A stretch of DNA of 64,000 nucleotides from Bacteroidales bacterium (lineage in GTDB: Bacteria; Bacteroidota; Bacteroidia; Bacteroidales; Lentimicrobiaceae): NCBI GenBank assembly GCA_016788045.1, contig JAEUTG010000023.1, forward strand, positions 1-64,000. The letters run 5' to 3'. Below the pieces are notes generated by a model. That model ran no database searches, was not told the origin of the DNA, and worked only from the letters and a program-made list of their open reading frames with translations. A program made the translations under genes and the position numbers. Shown here piece after piece: positions 56,361-64,000 of this stretch (position 1 is the first letter of the stretch; every line of letters begins with the position of its first letter).

Positions 56361-57548
56361 CTATTCAACCCTCAGCACCAAACCCTTGAGGTATTCCCCT
56401 TCCGGATGGAACACACTTACCGGATGATCGGCCGAATGACCCATCTGATGCACGATCTGCACATTCCGTCGAGCTTCAAGGGCGGCCGACATAGCCATAG
56501 AGGTAAACATATTGCGGTCAACAGCCTGAGAGCATGAGAAGGTAAAGAGCAGTCCGCCCGGTTTGATTTTGCGCATGGCTGCGGCATTGATAAAACGGTA
56601 TCCCTGAATGGCTCTGTGCCGGTCGGCATGGCGCTTGGCAAAAGCCGGCGGATCGAGCACAACCACCTCAAAGTCATCAGGCATGTTGCTCAGATAACTC
56701 TTGGCATCATCGACAATGCTTTCGTGTTGCTGATCAGAAAAACCATTGATAACCAGATTCTGCTGCAAGGCATCCATGGCTTTGCGCGAACTGTCGAGCG
56801 AGGTAACCCGCCTGGCTCCGGCAGCCAGTGCATAAATTGAAAATCCCCCGGTGTAGCAGAAGGTATTGAGCACATTTTTCCCCTTCGAATACCGGCCCAG
56901 CAAAGCCCGGTTATCGCGTTGATCGAGGAAGAATCCGGTTTTTTGCCCATCAACAAAATCAATCAGAAACCGATGGCCGTTCTCAAGAATTTCGATGTTC
57001 TCTGCCTGGCCTGTGAGAAACCCGTCACCTGCTGAATGACTACCTGATTTCCCCAATGCTTCACTGCTTTTGTCGTAAACAGCTTTCAGGCTGTTGCCAT
57101 AGATCTGGTTCAGGGCATCTGCAATTTCGTTGCGCATCAGGTACATTCCCGTGCTGTGCGCCTGAATTACAGCAATTCCGTTGTAGTAATCCACCACCAG
57201 CCCCGGGAGTCCGTCGCCTTCGCTGAAAACCAGCCGGTAGGCATTGGATTTCTTATTACCGTAAAATCCGGTATCTTTACGTAAAAGGAGACAGCCCCTG
57301 AGTTTTGAAGCGAGGAAGTCCGCACCTGGTTTATCCGGGCCAAAGTGGAACAACTTTACTGCAATGGAACCATGGCAGGCATGGCCCGTTCCCAGGTACC
57401 GGCCATTGATGTCGGTAACTTCCACGATGTCACCATCTTCAGGTTTCCCATTGATGTGGTGAATGGCTCCCGAGAATACCCAGGGGTGAAACCGCCTGAC
57501 AGCTTCATCCCTGCCTTTAGCCAAAACAACTGTTGCTTTTACCTCCAT
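56361..57548 (-). CDS. rlmI: RlmI-like class I rRNA (cytosine-C5) methyltransferase
   Basis: 395 residues from the ATG at 57548 (MEVKATVVLAKGRDEAVRRF); an ATG at 57581 would add 11 residues, but the family usually starts just before the VxLxKGRE motif. It has an N-terminal PUA domain (about 5-80, HPWVFSGAIHHINGKPEDGD), a central domain with GLVVDYYNG, and a C-terminal SAM-dependent methyltransferase (about 195-395) with NTFCYTGGFSIYALAAGA (SAM loop), the DPPAFAK motif and FSCSQAV, whose Cys corresponds to the catalytic cysteine of m5C enzymes. E. coli RlmI methylates C1962 of 23S rRNA. Single gene, convergent with the esterase. Confidence 0.92.
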   Translation of the reverse strand: MEVKATVVLAKGRDEAVRRFHPWVFSGAIHHINGKPEDGDIVEVTDINGRYLGTGHACHGSIAVKLFHFGPDKPGADFLASKLRGCLLLRKDTGFYGNKKSNAYRLVFSEGDGLPGLVVDYYNGIAVIQAHSTGMYLMRNEIADALNQIYGNSLKAVYDKSSEALGKSGSHSAGDGFLTGQAENIEILENGHRFLIDFVDGQKTGFFLDQRDNRALLGRYSKGKNVLNTFCYTGGFSIYALAAGARRVTSLDSSRKAMDALQQNLVINGFSDQQHESIVDDAKSYLSNMPDDFEVVVLDPPAFAKRHADRHRAIQGYRFINAAAMRKIKPGGLLFTFSCSQAVDRNMFTSMAMSAALEARRNVQIVHQMGHSADHPVSVFHPEGEYLKGLVLRVE

Positions 57549-57643
57549 GGCTTTTTCGGGCAAATTTACGCTAATCGGCAAACCAATTTTCCGAAGGTCA
57601 AAATATCCGTATATTCCGGTAGCATATTCTTTGACAATAAGGA

Positions 57644-57651
57644 CAAAGGTA
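57644..57651 (-). promoter_or_regulatory. -7 promoter element for rlmI
   Basis: Minus strand reads TACCTTTG, an exact TAnnTTTG match, about 96 bases upstream of the preferred start. A second match, TAAATTTG at 57561-57568, lies only 13 bases before the start and is less likely to be used. Confidence 0.35.
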
Positions 57652-57719
57652 CTTTATCAAGTAGAAAAAGTTACTGATTTTGTGTAACTTTAGCCCCCTT
57701 TATCCAACCTTACCGCATT

Positions 57720-60134
57720 ATGAAAACTTTGGCAAAAATCTTGGGCATTCTGCTGATCGTTTGTGTTTCGGTCAGTATATTCGGGCAACCAACCGGGCGG
57801 CAGTTCAGCAGCATACAGGTGCTGAGCGACAGGATAGAGATTCAGGTAAGCGATGGAACCTATTATATTGAAGTACTGAACGATTTTATTGTTCACACCA
57901 GCTTTTTCCCTTACAACAAGGAACTCAGCGACTTCTCCTTTGCTGCGGTCATGCAGGCCGAGAAGATTGATTTCACATTGACCGAAGAGGGCAACAATAT
58001 CTCTGTCAGGTCGAAGGGCATCTGTTTGAAAATCACCAAGTCTCCTTTCAGAATCCAGTATTTTAACCAGGATGAATTTCTGATCGCCGAAAACAGAGGT
58101 TTTACAATGCGTGACTCACTGATGACCCTGAATTTTGGCATCGACAAATCGGAAGTGTTATACGGCGGCGGAGCCAGGGTACTCGGCATGAACCGGAGGG
58201 GCAACAGGCTACAGCTTTACAACAGGGCGCACTATGGTTACGAAACCCGGTCAGAACTGATGAATTACACCCTTCCTCTTTTTCTATCCTCCAAAAAATA
58301 TGCGGTGTTGTTCGACAATGCCAGTGCCGGTTTTCTGGATCTCGACAGTCAGAAAAACAATGAAGTGAGCTATGAAACAGAAACCGGAATTCCTAATTAT
58401 TATGTGGTAGCCGGTAACAGCTGGCTGCATCTGACAGAGCAATACACCAGGCTTACGGGCACTCAGCCATTGCCCCCCCGATGGGCTTTCGGCAATTTCA
58501 GCAGCCGCTTTGGCTATCATTCCCAGGCTGAAACTGAAGCTACGGTCAAGAAGTTTCAAAAGGAAAACATACCGCTCGATGCAGTCATTATAGATATCTA
58601 CTGGTTTGGGAAAGACATCAAAGGCACCATGGGAAACCTTCAGTGGTATGCAGACAGTTTTCCAAACCCTGAAAAGATGATCCGGCGTTTCAGCAAAAAG
58701 GGGGTAAAAACCATCCTGGTTACCGAGCCTTTTATCCTGACCACTTCAAAGCGCTGGCAGGAGGCTGTTGATGAGAAAATTCTGGCCACAGACACCCATG
58801 GAAAGCCCTACACCTACGATTTTTATTTCGGAAACACCGGTCTCATAGATATTTTTGACACCACTGCCCAAAACTGGTTCTGGAATATCTACAAAGGACT
58901 GACATTGCAGGGTATTGGCGGATGGTGGGGCGATCTGGGCGAACCGGAGGTTCACCCCTCCCCGCTTCAGCATGTGAACGGTTCGGCTGATGAAGTTCAC
59001 AATGCCTACGGGCATGAGTGGGCCAGGCTCATTTATGAAGGCTACAAAAAGGATTTCCCTGAAACCCGCCCATTTATATTGATGCGGGCCGGTTATGCAG
59101 GATCGCAACGCTACGGTATGATACCCTGGTCAGGGGATGTCAGCCGCAGCTGGGGAGGACTGGTTCCTCAGCCGGAAATCTCACTTCAAATGGGGATGCA
59201 GGGTCTGGCTTACATGCATTCCGACCTTGGTGGCTTTGCCGGAGGTGATACCATCAACAATGAATTGTACAGAAGATGGCTGCAATATGGCATATTCCAG
59301 CCTGTTTACAGACCACATGCCCAGGAGCATATCCCCGCTGAGCCGGTCTTTCAGAGCGAACCAACCAGGAATAATGCCCGGCAGTCGATCGAAATGCGGT
59401 ATCGCCTGATTCCATACATTTACAACATGGCATTTGAAAACAGCCGCACAGGGAAACCGCTGATGATGCCGCTCTTCTTTACCGGCGACCCAAACCCCGA
59501 ACTGGCTGTATACGACCAGGCATACCTGTGGGGTGATGCCCTGCTGGTTTCTCCGGTAAAACAACCCGGCCTTACGCATCAGGACATCTACCTTCCGCGG
59601 GGAACAAACTGGACCGATTTCTATTCCGGGGAAATCGCTGAAGGAGGACAAACCATTACTGCTACCCTGCATAAGGATCATATTCCGGTATATGTCAGAG
59701 GAGGTTCATTCATTCCGATGAGTTCGACAATAAGTAACACCCAGACATATTCACTCGAAGAATTCGAACTGCATTATTATGCTGATTCTACAGTGAAACA
59801 CAGCACCTATCAACTCTACAACGACGATGGAGAAACCCCGGATACCTTCAGTAAAGGACTGTTTGAGAGAATGGAATTTACCGCTGCTGATCAGGGGAAT
59901 AACCTGAAAATTAACCTTGTTAAATCCAAAGCGTCCGGGTATTACAAGGAGCTGAAATATGATGTTGACCTGAAGATACACAACCTCGGAGTGAGGCCTG
60001 CTGGTGTCAGAATAAACGGTTCCTACCTCAGTCAGGATGAAATCCGCTGGGATGACGAAAGGAAAATTCTCAGCCTGAGTGCCTGCTGCTCTATGGTACC
60101 CCAGACTGTTGAGGTTGTAAAACACCTTTATTAA
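57720..60134 (+). CDS. GH31 family alpha-glycosidase
   Basis: 804 residues. Signal peptide about 1-20 (LGILLIVCVSVSIFGQ). An N-terminal galactose-mutarotase-like sandwich (about 30-240) precedes the GH31 (beta/alpha)8 barrel (about 250-600) and two C-terminal beta-domains. Family motifs include PLDAVIIDIYWFG, GGWWGDLGEPE with the likely nucleophile Asp405, and GMIPWSGDVSRSWGGL with the likely acid/base Asp473, then YRPHAQEH. The architecture resembles Bacteroidota alpha-glucosidases and oligosaccharide 4-alpha-glucosyltransferases. Exported to the periplasm or cell surface. The specific linkage cannot be read from motifs alone. Starts 171 bases from the divergent rlmI start; not in a SusCD-type polysaccharide utilisation locus. 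Confidence 0.93.
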   Translation: MKTLAKILGILLIVCVSVSIFGQPTGRQFSSIQVLSDRIEIQVSDGTYYIEVLNDFIVHTSFFPYNKELSDFSFAAVMQAEKIDFTLTEEGNNISVRSKGICLKITKSPFRIQYFNQDEFLIAENRGFTMRDSLMTLNFGIDKSEVLYGGGARVLGMNRRGNRLQLYNRAHYGYETRSELMNYTLPLFLSSKKYAVLFDNASAGFLDLDSQKNNEVSYETETGIPNYYVVAGNSWLHLTEQYTRLTGTQPLPPRWAFGNFSSRFGYHSQAETEATVKKFQKENIPLDAVIIDIYWFGKDIKGTMGNLQWYADSFPNPEKMIRRFSKKGVKTILVTEPFILTTSKRWQEAVDEKILATDTHGKPYTYDFYFGNTGLIDIFDTTAQNWFWNIYKGLTLQGIGGWWGDLGEPEVHPSPLQHVNGSADEVHNAYGHEWARLIYEGYKKDFPETRPFILMRAGYAGSQRYGMIPWSGDVSRSWGGLVPQPEISLQMGMQGLAYMHSDLGGFAGGDTINNELYRRWLQYGIFQPVYRPHAQEHIPAEPVFQSEPTRNNARQSIEMRYRLIPYIYNMAFENSRTGKPLMMPLFFTGDPNPELAVYDQAYLWGDALLVSPVKQPGLTHQDIYLPRGTNWTDFYSGEIAEGGQTITATLHKDHIPVYVRGGSFIPMSSTISNTQTYSLEEFELHYYADSTVKHSTYQLYNDDGETPDTFSKGLFERMEFTAADQGNNLKINLVKSKASGYYKELKYDVDLKIHNLGVRPAGVRINGSYLSQDEIRWDDERKILSLSACCSMVPQTVEVVKHLY

Positions 60135-60180
60135 GCAGAAGAGCCTTGTAAGGATCCGTCAGGTGACACGCAATTTATTG

Positions 60181-60189
60181 TACTTTTGC
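60181..60189 (+). promoter_or_regulatory. -7 promoter element for the coiled-coil lipoprotein
   Basis: TACTTTTGC matches TAnnTTTG plus pyrimidine exactly and lies 24 bases before the ATG at 60214. It argues against the upstream in-frame ATG at 60163, which would lie before the promoter. Confidence 0.55.
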
Positions 60190-60213
60190 ACGTTCAAAAT
60201 AAAAAATCAACCT

Positions 60214-61074
60214 ATGAAAAAACTGATTTTCATTGCTTTAATGTTGCCCGTTTTTTACTCCTGCAACAACAGTCAGAAAGAGCTTGAAGCACTCCAGGCC
60301 AGGTACGACAGTGTACTTACCCTCGGATTTACCAAAGACACCACAATTCTTGACTATGTTGAATCCTTTAACGCCATTCAGGCTAACCTCGATTCAATCA
60401 AACAGGCTGAAATACTCATCACCAAAAGCACTTCATCCGTTGAAGGTGAACTGCAGCCCGATCAGAAAGAACAAATCAACCGCGACATCAACCTGATTTA
60501 CGAGATGTTGCAGAAAAACAAACAAACCATTGCCGAGCTGAAGTCGAAGCTGAGAAAATCAAATGCAAAGGTGACTGCCCTCGAGCAGATGGTTGACCGC
60601 ATGACCCGCCAGATTGAGGAAAAAGATGGCCAGATTGCCCAATTGCGCGACCAGCTTGAGAAAATGAATATTCAGATTGAAATTCTGAATACCAACGTAG
60701 AGAACCTGGCTTCTGAAAGTCAGGCAAAATCGCAAACCATTGCCGAAAAAACCGAAGAGCTGAACACGGCTTATTATGTTGTTGGCACGAAAAAAGAGCT
60801 CCGCGATCAGAAAATCATCACAGTGGAAGGTGGGTTTGCAGGCATCGGAAGAAACAAGAAGCTGAAAGAAGATTTTAACCAGGATTACTTCACCAGGGTG
60901 GATATCACCAAATTCAGGTCTATTCCGCTGATGAAGAAAAAAGCCAGCATCATCACCACGCATCCATCGCAATCTTACAAGCTGTATGGCGATAAAGTAC
61001 AGGACAGCCTGGTAATCAAAAACCCAAAAGATTTCTGGAATGCATCAAAGTATCTGGTTATTGTGATTGACTGA
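60214..61074 (+). CDS. Coiled-coil lipoprotein
   Basis: 286 residues from the ATG at 60214; an upstream ATG at 60163 precedes the promoter box and is rejected. Lipoprotein signal peptide (MKKLIFIALMLPVFYSC, Cys17). Residues about 35-185 are a long coiled coil of heptad type (LKSKLRKSNAKVTALEQMVD, IEEKDGQIAQLRDQLEKM, IEILNTNVENLASE). The C-terminal 100 residues form a compact domain (TAYYVVGTKKELRDQKIITV, GGFAGIGRNKKL, DVTK-like and HPSQSYKLYGD) that ends in YLVIVID. I recall the last part as a conserved domain of Bacteroidota lipoproteins of unknown function. It stands alone and ends before a strong terminator. Confidence 0.88.
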   Translation: MKKLIFIALMLPVFYSCNNSQKELEALQARYDSVLTLGFTKDTTILDYVESFNAIQANLDSIKQAEILITKSTSSVEGELQPDQKEQINRDINLIYEMLQKNKQTIAELKSKLRKSNAKVTALEQMVDRMTRQIEEKDGQIAQLRDQLEKMNIQIEILNTNVENLASESQAKSQTIAEKTEELNTAYYVVGTKKELRDQKIITVEGGFAGIGRNKKLKEDFNQDYFTRVDITKFRSIPLMKKKASIITTHPSQSYKLYGDKVQDSLVIKNPKDFWNASKYLVIVID

Positions 61075-61095
61075 AAACAGGCACTTATGAATAAA

Positions 61096-61117
61096 AAAGC
61101 CGGCAATAGCCGGCTTT
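61096..61117 (+). terminator. Terminator after the coiled-coil lipoprotein
   Basis: A perfect nine-base stem AAAGCCGGC/GCCGGCTTT with an AATA loop, followed by T-rich DNA, 21 bases after the stop. Also placed to serve the convergent MORN gene. Confidence 0.85.
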
Positions 61118-61177
61118 CTTATTTTATCAAAGGTCTTTAAGAATGGATTTTCAGCCTGACCCGGCCATTCCGGGTGC

Positions 61178-61639
61178 TTACTGCGGGGCTGTCAGTTCGG
61201 CTTCGGGAGTTATTTCCGGTTCTTTATCGTAGTTAACTTCTTTGACCTTGTTACCTGTTTCATCATAAAAAACCCACAGGCCGGTGCGCTTCCCCATATT
61301 GTAATTGCCTTCGTAATACTTGCTTCCGTTGGTGAAATAAACGGTACGTCTGCCATGGCTCTCTCCTTTCACGAAATCGCCTTCACTCCATACGGTTCCG
61401 TTACTGTACCACGATACCCAATGTCCATCCCGCAGCTCATCGGTATAGTTACCCTCCATGTATTTATTTCCATTGGGATGGTATTGAATCTCTTTGATCA
61501 ATTGCTCTTTCCCGTTAATTTTTTTATAGGTTTTTTCTGATTTTATTTTCCCGTCATCGTAATTCTCTTTTTTAACAACGGTGCGCGAACATGCTGAAAA
61601 GAGCACAATAAAAACAAGTAACAGTCCGGATTTATGCAT
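61178..61639 (-). CDS. MORN-repeat lipoprotein
   Basis: 153 residues from the ATG at 61639 (MHKSGLLLVFIVLFSAC, lipobox Cys17); an ATG at 61699 would overlap the dihydroorotase end and spoil the signal peptide. It contains at least three MORN_2-type repeats: YHPNGNKYMEGNYTDELRDG, YSNGTVWSEGDFVKGESHG, FTNGSKYYEGNYNMGKRTG and a partial fourth (VFYDETGNKVKEVNY). Such proteins are anchored in the envelope; the function is not known, although the repeat is shared with YwqK-type proteins. It follows the dihydroorotase gene by 19 bases and is likely co-transcribed with it. Confidence 0.88.
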   Translation of the reverse strand: MHKSGLLLVFIVLFSACSRTVVKKENYDDGKIKSEKTYKKINGKEQLIKEIQYHPNGNKYMEGNYTDELRDGHWVSWYSNGTVWSEGDFVKGESHGRRTVYFTNGSKYYEGNYNMGKRTGLWVFYDETGNKVKEVNYDKEPEITPEAELTAPQ

Positions 61640-61658
61640 GCAGATGGTGTGTTTTAGC

Positions 61659-63017
61659 TTAACGGTTAAACAAAAGTCTTTCCCCGGTGGTGGAATCATC
61701 GAATTCTCCGTTTGACCAGGCCAGGTGGCCGTTTACAAAGGTATGGGTAACACGGTGATGAAAAACCTGTCCCTCAAAAGGTGACCAACCACACTTGTAG
61801 AGTATATTTTCAGGGGCTGCCGTCCATTCGGCTTCGGGATCAACCAGCACCAGATCGGCATGATATCCCTGTCGGATAAATCCGCGCCGGTCGACACCGA
61901 AAATACGGGCCGGGGCGTGGCACATTTTTTCAACAACCATGGATGGCGACAATTTCTCCTCACGGCTCATTTCGAGCATGGCCACCAGGGAATGCTGCAC
62001 CAGCGGCCCGCCGGATGGACATGAGAAATACGGGTTTGATTTTTCGGGGAGTGTATGGGGCGCATGGTCGGTTGCCACCACATCGAGCCGGTTATCAAGG
62101 AGTGCTTCGAGCAGTGCAGCGCGGTCAGCCGCAGATTTGATGGCCGGGTTCCACTTAATCCGTGAACCGAGCCGGCTGTAATCTTCATCAGAAAACCAGA
62201 GATGGTGTACACAGACTTCGGCAGTAATCCGTTTTGCCGCATTGGAAGGAGCTTTTGAAAGAAGGCTGAGTTCATCGGCTGTCGAGAGGTGCAGCAGGTG
62301 TAAGCGTGTGTTGTACTTTTCTGCCAGCGAAACAGCCAGGGAGCTCGAGGCAAAGCAGGCTTCCCTGCTCCGGATGTGGGGATGTTCAGAAACAGGGACA
62401 TTTTCGCCGAACCGTTCTTTCGCGATTGCCGTATTCCTGCGGATAGTTGTTTCGTCTTCGCAATGAACGGCAACCAGGGTGGGTGAATGTTTGAAAATCG
62501 CTTCAAGTGTTTGCGGATTGTCAACCAGCATATTGCCTGTTGAGGCACCCATAAAAACCTTCACACCACAAACAGTGCGTGGGTCAGTTTTTACGACTTC
62601 CGTAAGATTGTCGTTAGACGCCCCCATATAAAACGAGAAATTGGCCAGTGATTTCTGTTTGGCCATAGTATATTTTTGTTCCAGAAGCTCCTGGGTAAGG
62701 GTGTTGGGAACGGTGTTGGGCATTTCCATGAATGAAGTAACGCCTCCTGCAACGGCGGCCCTGCTCTCGGTAAAAAGATCGCCCTTGTGGGTCAGGCCGG
62801 GGTCCCTGAAATGAACCTGATCGTCGATCACTCCCGGAAGCAGCCATTTGCCGCGGCCGTCAACCACCAGTGCACCTTCAGCACCCTCCAGTGTTTCGGG
62901 GGTGTGGGCACCTTCAACCACCACAGAGATAAGCCCGTTGCTGATAAGAACCGAACCGGTAAAGGTCTGTCCTTCATTCACAACTACAGCCCCTGAAATC
63001 AGGATCTTCTTTTTCAT
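61659..63017 (-). CDS. pyrC: Dihydroorotase
   Basis: 452 residues from the ATG at 63017 (MKKKILISGAVVVNEGQTF). It is an amidohydrolase-fold enzyme that closes N-carbamoyl-aspartate to dihydroorotate in pyrimidine synthesis. Visible metal-site motifs are the H-x-R (VHFRDPGLTHKGD), the histidines in VHCEDE and LLHLSTADE, and the late D-H-A-P-H (ATDHAPHTLPEKSNPYF); the middle VCGVKVFMGASTGNML carries the segment that often has a carboxylated lysine. The length is that of the long, class I type (like AllB/PyrC of gram-positives). It lies in a minus-strand group between a DPM1-like gene and the MORN lipoprotein, an arrangement often kept in Bacteroidota. Confidence 0.94.
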   Translation of the reverse strand: MKKKILISGAVVVNEGQTFTGSVLISNGLISVVVEGAHTPETLEGAEGALVVDGRGKWLLPGVIDDQVHFRDPGLTHKGDLFTESRAAVAGGVTSFMEMPNTVPNTLTQELLEQKYTMAKQKSLANFSFYMGASNDNLTEVVKTDPRTVCGVKVFMGASTGNMLVDNPQTLEAIFKHSPTLVAVHCEDETTIRRNTAIAKERFGENVPVSEHPHIRSREACFASSSLAVSLAEKYNTRLHLLHLSTADELSLLSKAPSNAAKRITAEVCVHHLWFSDEDYSRLGSRIKWNPAIKSAADRAALLEALLDNRLDVVATDHAPHTLPEKSNPYFSCPSGGPLVQHSLVAMLEMSREEKLSPSMVVEKMCHAPARIFGVDRRGFIRQGYHADLVLVDPEAEWTAAPENILYKCGWSPFEGQVFHHRVTHTFVNGHLAWSNGEFDDSTTGERLLFNR

Positions 63018-63095
63018 GGGTACAATGTTTACATGCTCCGGAATTGCCGGAATCACAGTACAAAAGTAAGCATAAATGAAAGGTAAGATGAGGGA

Positions 63096-63827
63096 TCAGG
63101 CAGCCTTTTTAGGCCTGATGCGCTTAAACCTTAGCTGGATCACACCCAGGATGGCTTCACGGAAAATTCCCCTGCTCATTTTTGAGGTGCCTTCAGTCCG
63201 GTCAGTAAAAATGATGGGTACCTCTTTGATGGTAAAACCCAGTTTCCAGGCAGTGTACTTCATTTCTATCTGAAATGCATAACCGGTGAACTTAATCCGG
63301 TTAAAGTCGATGGTTTCAAGCAGTTTGCGGCGATAACATTTGAACCCGGCGGTGGTATCCATCACCTTCATACGGGTGATCATGCGGACATAATATGAGG
63401 CAAAATACGACATCAGCACCCTGCCCATGGGCCAGTTAACCACATTAACCCCTTTGATATACCTCGAACCAATGGCAACATCAGCGCCCTGCCTTGCACA
63501 GGCATCGTACAACTTAAGCAGGTCTTCGGGATTGTGCGAGAAATCAGCGTCCATCTCGAAGATGTACAGGTATTCTCTTTGCATGGCCCATTTAAAACCA
63601 TGTATATAGGCTGTGCCCAGACCAAGCTTGCCTTTGCGCTCCTCAATGTGCAGGCGTCCTGAAAATTCTTTCATCAACTCTTTGACAATCAAAGCAGTGC
63701 CATCGGGAGAATTGTCTTCAACGATCAGAATATCAAACTCTTTTTCTAATGAAAACACTTTACGGATAATGCGTTCGATGTTCTCTTTCTCGTTGAAAGT
63801 GGGAATTATTACCAGACTGTCTTTCAC
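63096..63827 (-). CDS. Polyprenol monophosphomannose synthase-like glycosyltransferase (GT2)
   Basis: 243 residues of the GT2 family, DPM1 type. Motifs: VIIPTFNEKENIERII (nucleotide-binding start), VEDNSPDGTALIV, the DAD metal site in EMDADFSHNPEDLLKLY, and the acceptor-side GFKCYRRKLLETI. Such enzymes transfer mannose (or glucose) from a nucleotide sugar to a polyprenyl phosphate on the cytoplasmic face of the membrane. There are no predicted transmembrane segments at the C-terminus, as in bacterial DPM1-like proteins without the DPM3-like anchor. It is the second gene of the minus-strand group ending with dihydroorotase, 78 bases away. Confidence 0.93.
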   Translation of the reverse strand: MKDSLVIIPTFNEKENIERIIRKVFSLEKEFDILIVEDNSPDGTALIVKELMKEFSGRLHIEERKGKLGLGTAYIHGFKWAMQREYLYIFEMDADFSHNPEDLLKLYDACARQGADVAIGSRYIKGVNVVNWPMGRVLMSYFASYYVRMITRMKVMDTTAGFKCYRRKLLETIDFNRIKFTGYAFQIEMKYTAWKLGFTIKEVPIIFTDRTEGTSKMSRGIFREAILGVIQLRFKRIRPKKAA

Positions 63828-63902
63828 AAGGATGATGATTTAAAGTGCTAAATTAGTTCAATTTCACGAAAGCAAAACCCAAAAGTTGTTAAAGTTGGGC
63901 GG

Positions 63903-64000
63903 TCATTTCTCTTTGACAATGAACAGATAGGCAGGGAAGTGGTCGCTGTAACCACCTGCATACGCTCCACCGGCGAAGGTACGGAAGGGGTATCCCGCAT
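63903..64000 (-). CDS. Endonuclease/exonuclease/phosphatase family protein, C-terminal end (cut by window)
   Basis: The minus-strand frame enters from the window's right edge and stops at TGA (63903-63905). Only about 32 residues are visible: AGYPFRTFAGGAYAGGYSDH followed by FPAYLFIVKEK. The S-D-H-F-P pattern is the final catalytic histidine motif of the EEP superfamily (DNase I-like), and the GG-x-Y-x-GGYSDHFP form is typical of the secreted or membrane-anchored Bacteroidota members. The rest lies outside the window, so substrate and length are unknown. It is followed after 75 bases by the DPM1-like gene. Confidence 0.8.
   Translation of the reverse strand, partial: AGYPFRTFAGGAYAGGYSDHFPAYLFIVKEK

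Noticed and set aside
54421..60134. Polysaccharide utilisation locus formed by the esterase and the GH31 gene
   Set aside because: An rlmI gene on the other strand separates them, and no SusCD pair or regulator is present; they are noted only as nearby carbohydrate-active genes.

Overview
The window reads as chromosomal DNA of a Bacteroidota bacterium, probably Bacteroidales-like (inference). The evidence is type IX secretion (T9SS) sorting domains of both classes (A and B), a PorP/SprF protein, a PorV/PorQ-like protein, a TonB receptor with a carboxypeptidase-regulatory-like N-terminus, DUF5916 and DUF6157 proteins, and several promoters that fit the Bacteroidota pattern TTTG / TAnnTTTG instead of the E. 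coli pattern. Genes are mostly housekeeping, with two accessory zones.

Layout. 1-3.4 kb: a GxxExxY protein fragment, ahcY, a Rieske-like lipoprotein whose second histidine ligand is cysteine, and a small membrane-anchored protein. 3.5-12.7 kb: an apparent outer-membrane operon of TonB-dependent receptor, 1426-residue T9SS-exported protein and PorV-like barrel. 12.8-13.7 kb: greA and a HIT hydrolase. 13.7-16.0 kb: a gene-poor, repeat-rich island with a 22-bp tandem array, two copies of a MITE-like element with TTGACACCAA ends and REP-like hairpins, an attC-like inverted repeat next to an mntA-hepT toxin-antitoxin pair whose hepT carries an in-frame stop, and a 203-bp perfect-register tandem duplication. 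16.0-21.0 kb: DUF6157, an esterase with a VOC protein, a secreted thioredoxin-like protein with a T9SS tag, deoC and an aldo/keto reductase.

21.9-46.7 kb is dominated by one uninterrupted gene of 7906 codons. It encodes a surface protein with a signal peptide, about 88 tandem beta-sandwich-type repeats of four families (6 PKD-like, 58 of an unnamed 88-residue type, 6 Ig-like, 18 PKD) and a type B T9SS sorting domain. A PorP/SprF gene and a strong terminator follow directly. Within the repeats there are higher-order periods (dimers in the 88-residue family, trimers in the PKD domains) that record how the gene grew.

47-64 kb: a YCF48-like beta-propeller T9SS cargo, era, an initiator tRNA-fMet with a textbook Bacteroidota promoter, der, an Hsp15/RqcP-like S4 protein, a DUF5916 outer-membrane protein, an acetylxylan-esterase-like hydrolase, an RlmI-like rRNA methyltransferase, a GH31 glycosidase, a coiled-coil lipoprotein, and a minus-strand cluster of an EEP-family hydrolase (cut by the window end), dolichol-phosphate-mannose-synthase-like glycosyltransferase, dihydroorotase and a MORN-repeat lipoprotein. 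A pair of palindromes sits between the convergent esterase and rlmI genes.

The best candidates for a second look are the giant adhesin-like gene with its PorP partner and nested repeat structure, and the 14-16 kb island, where an attC-like site abuts a broken toxin gene and MITE/REP-like elements have been duplicated. All family assignments come from reading motifs; no database search was run.
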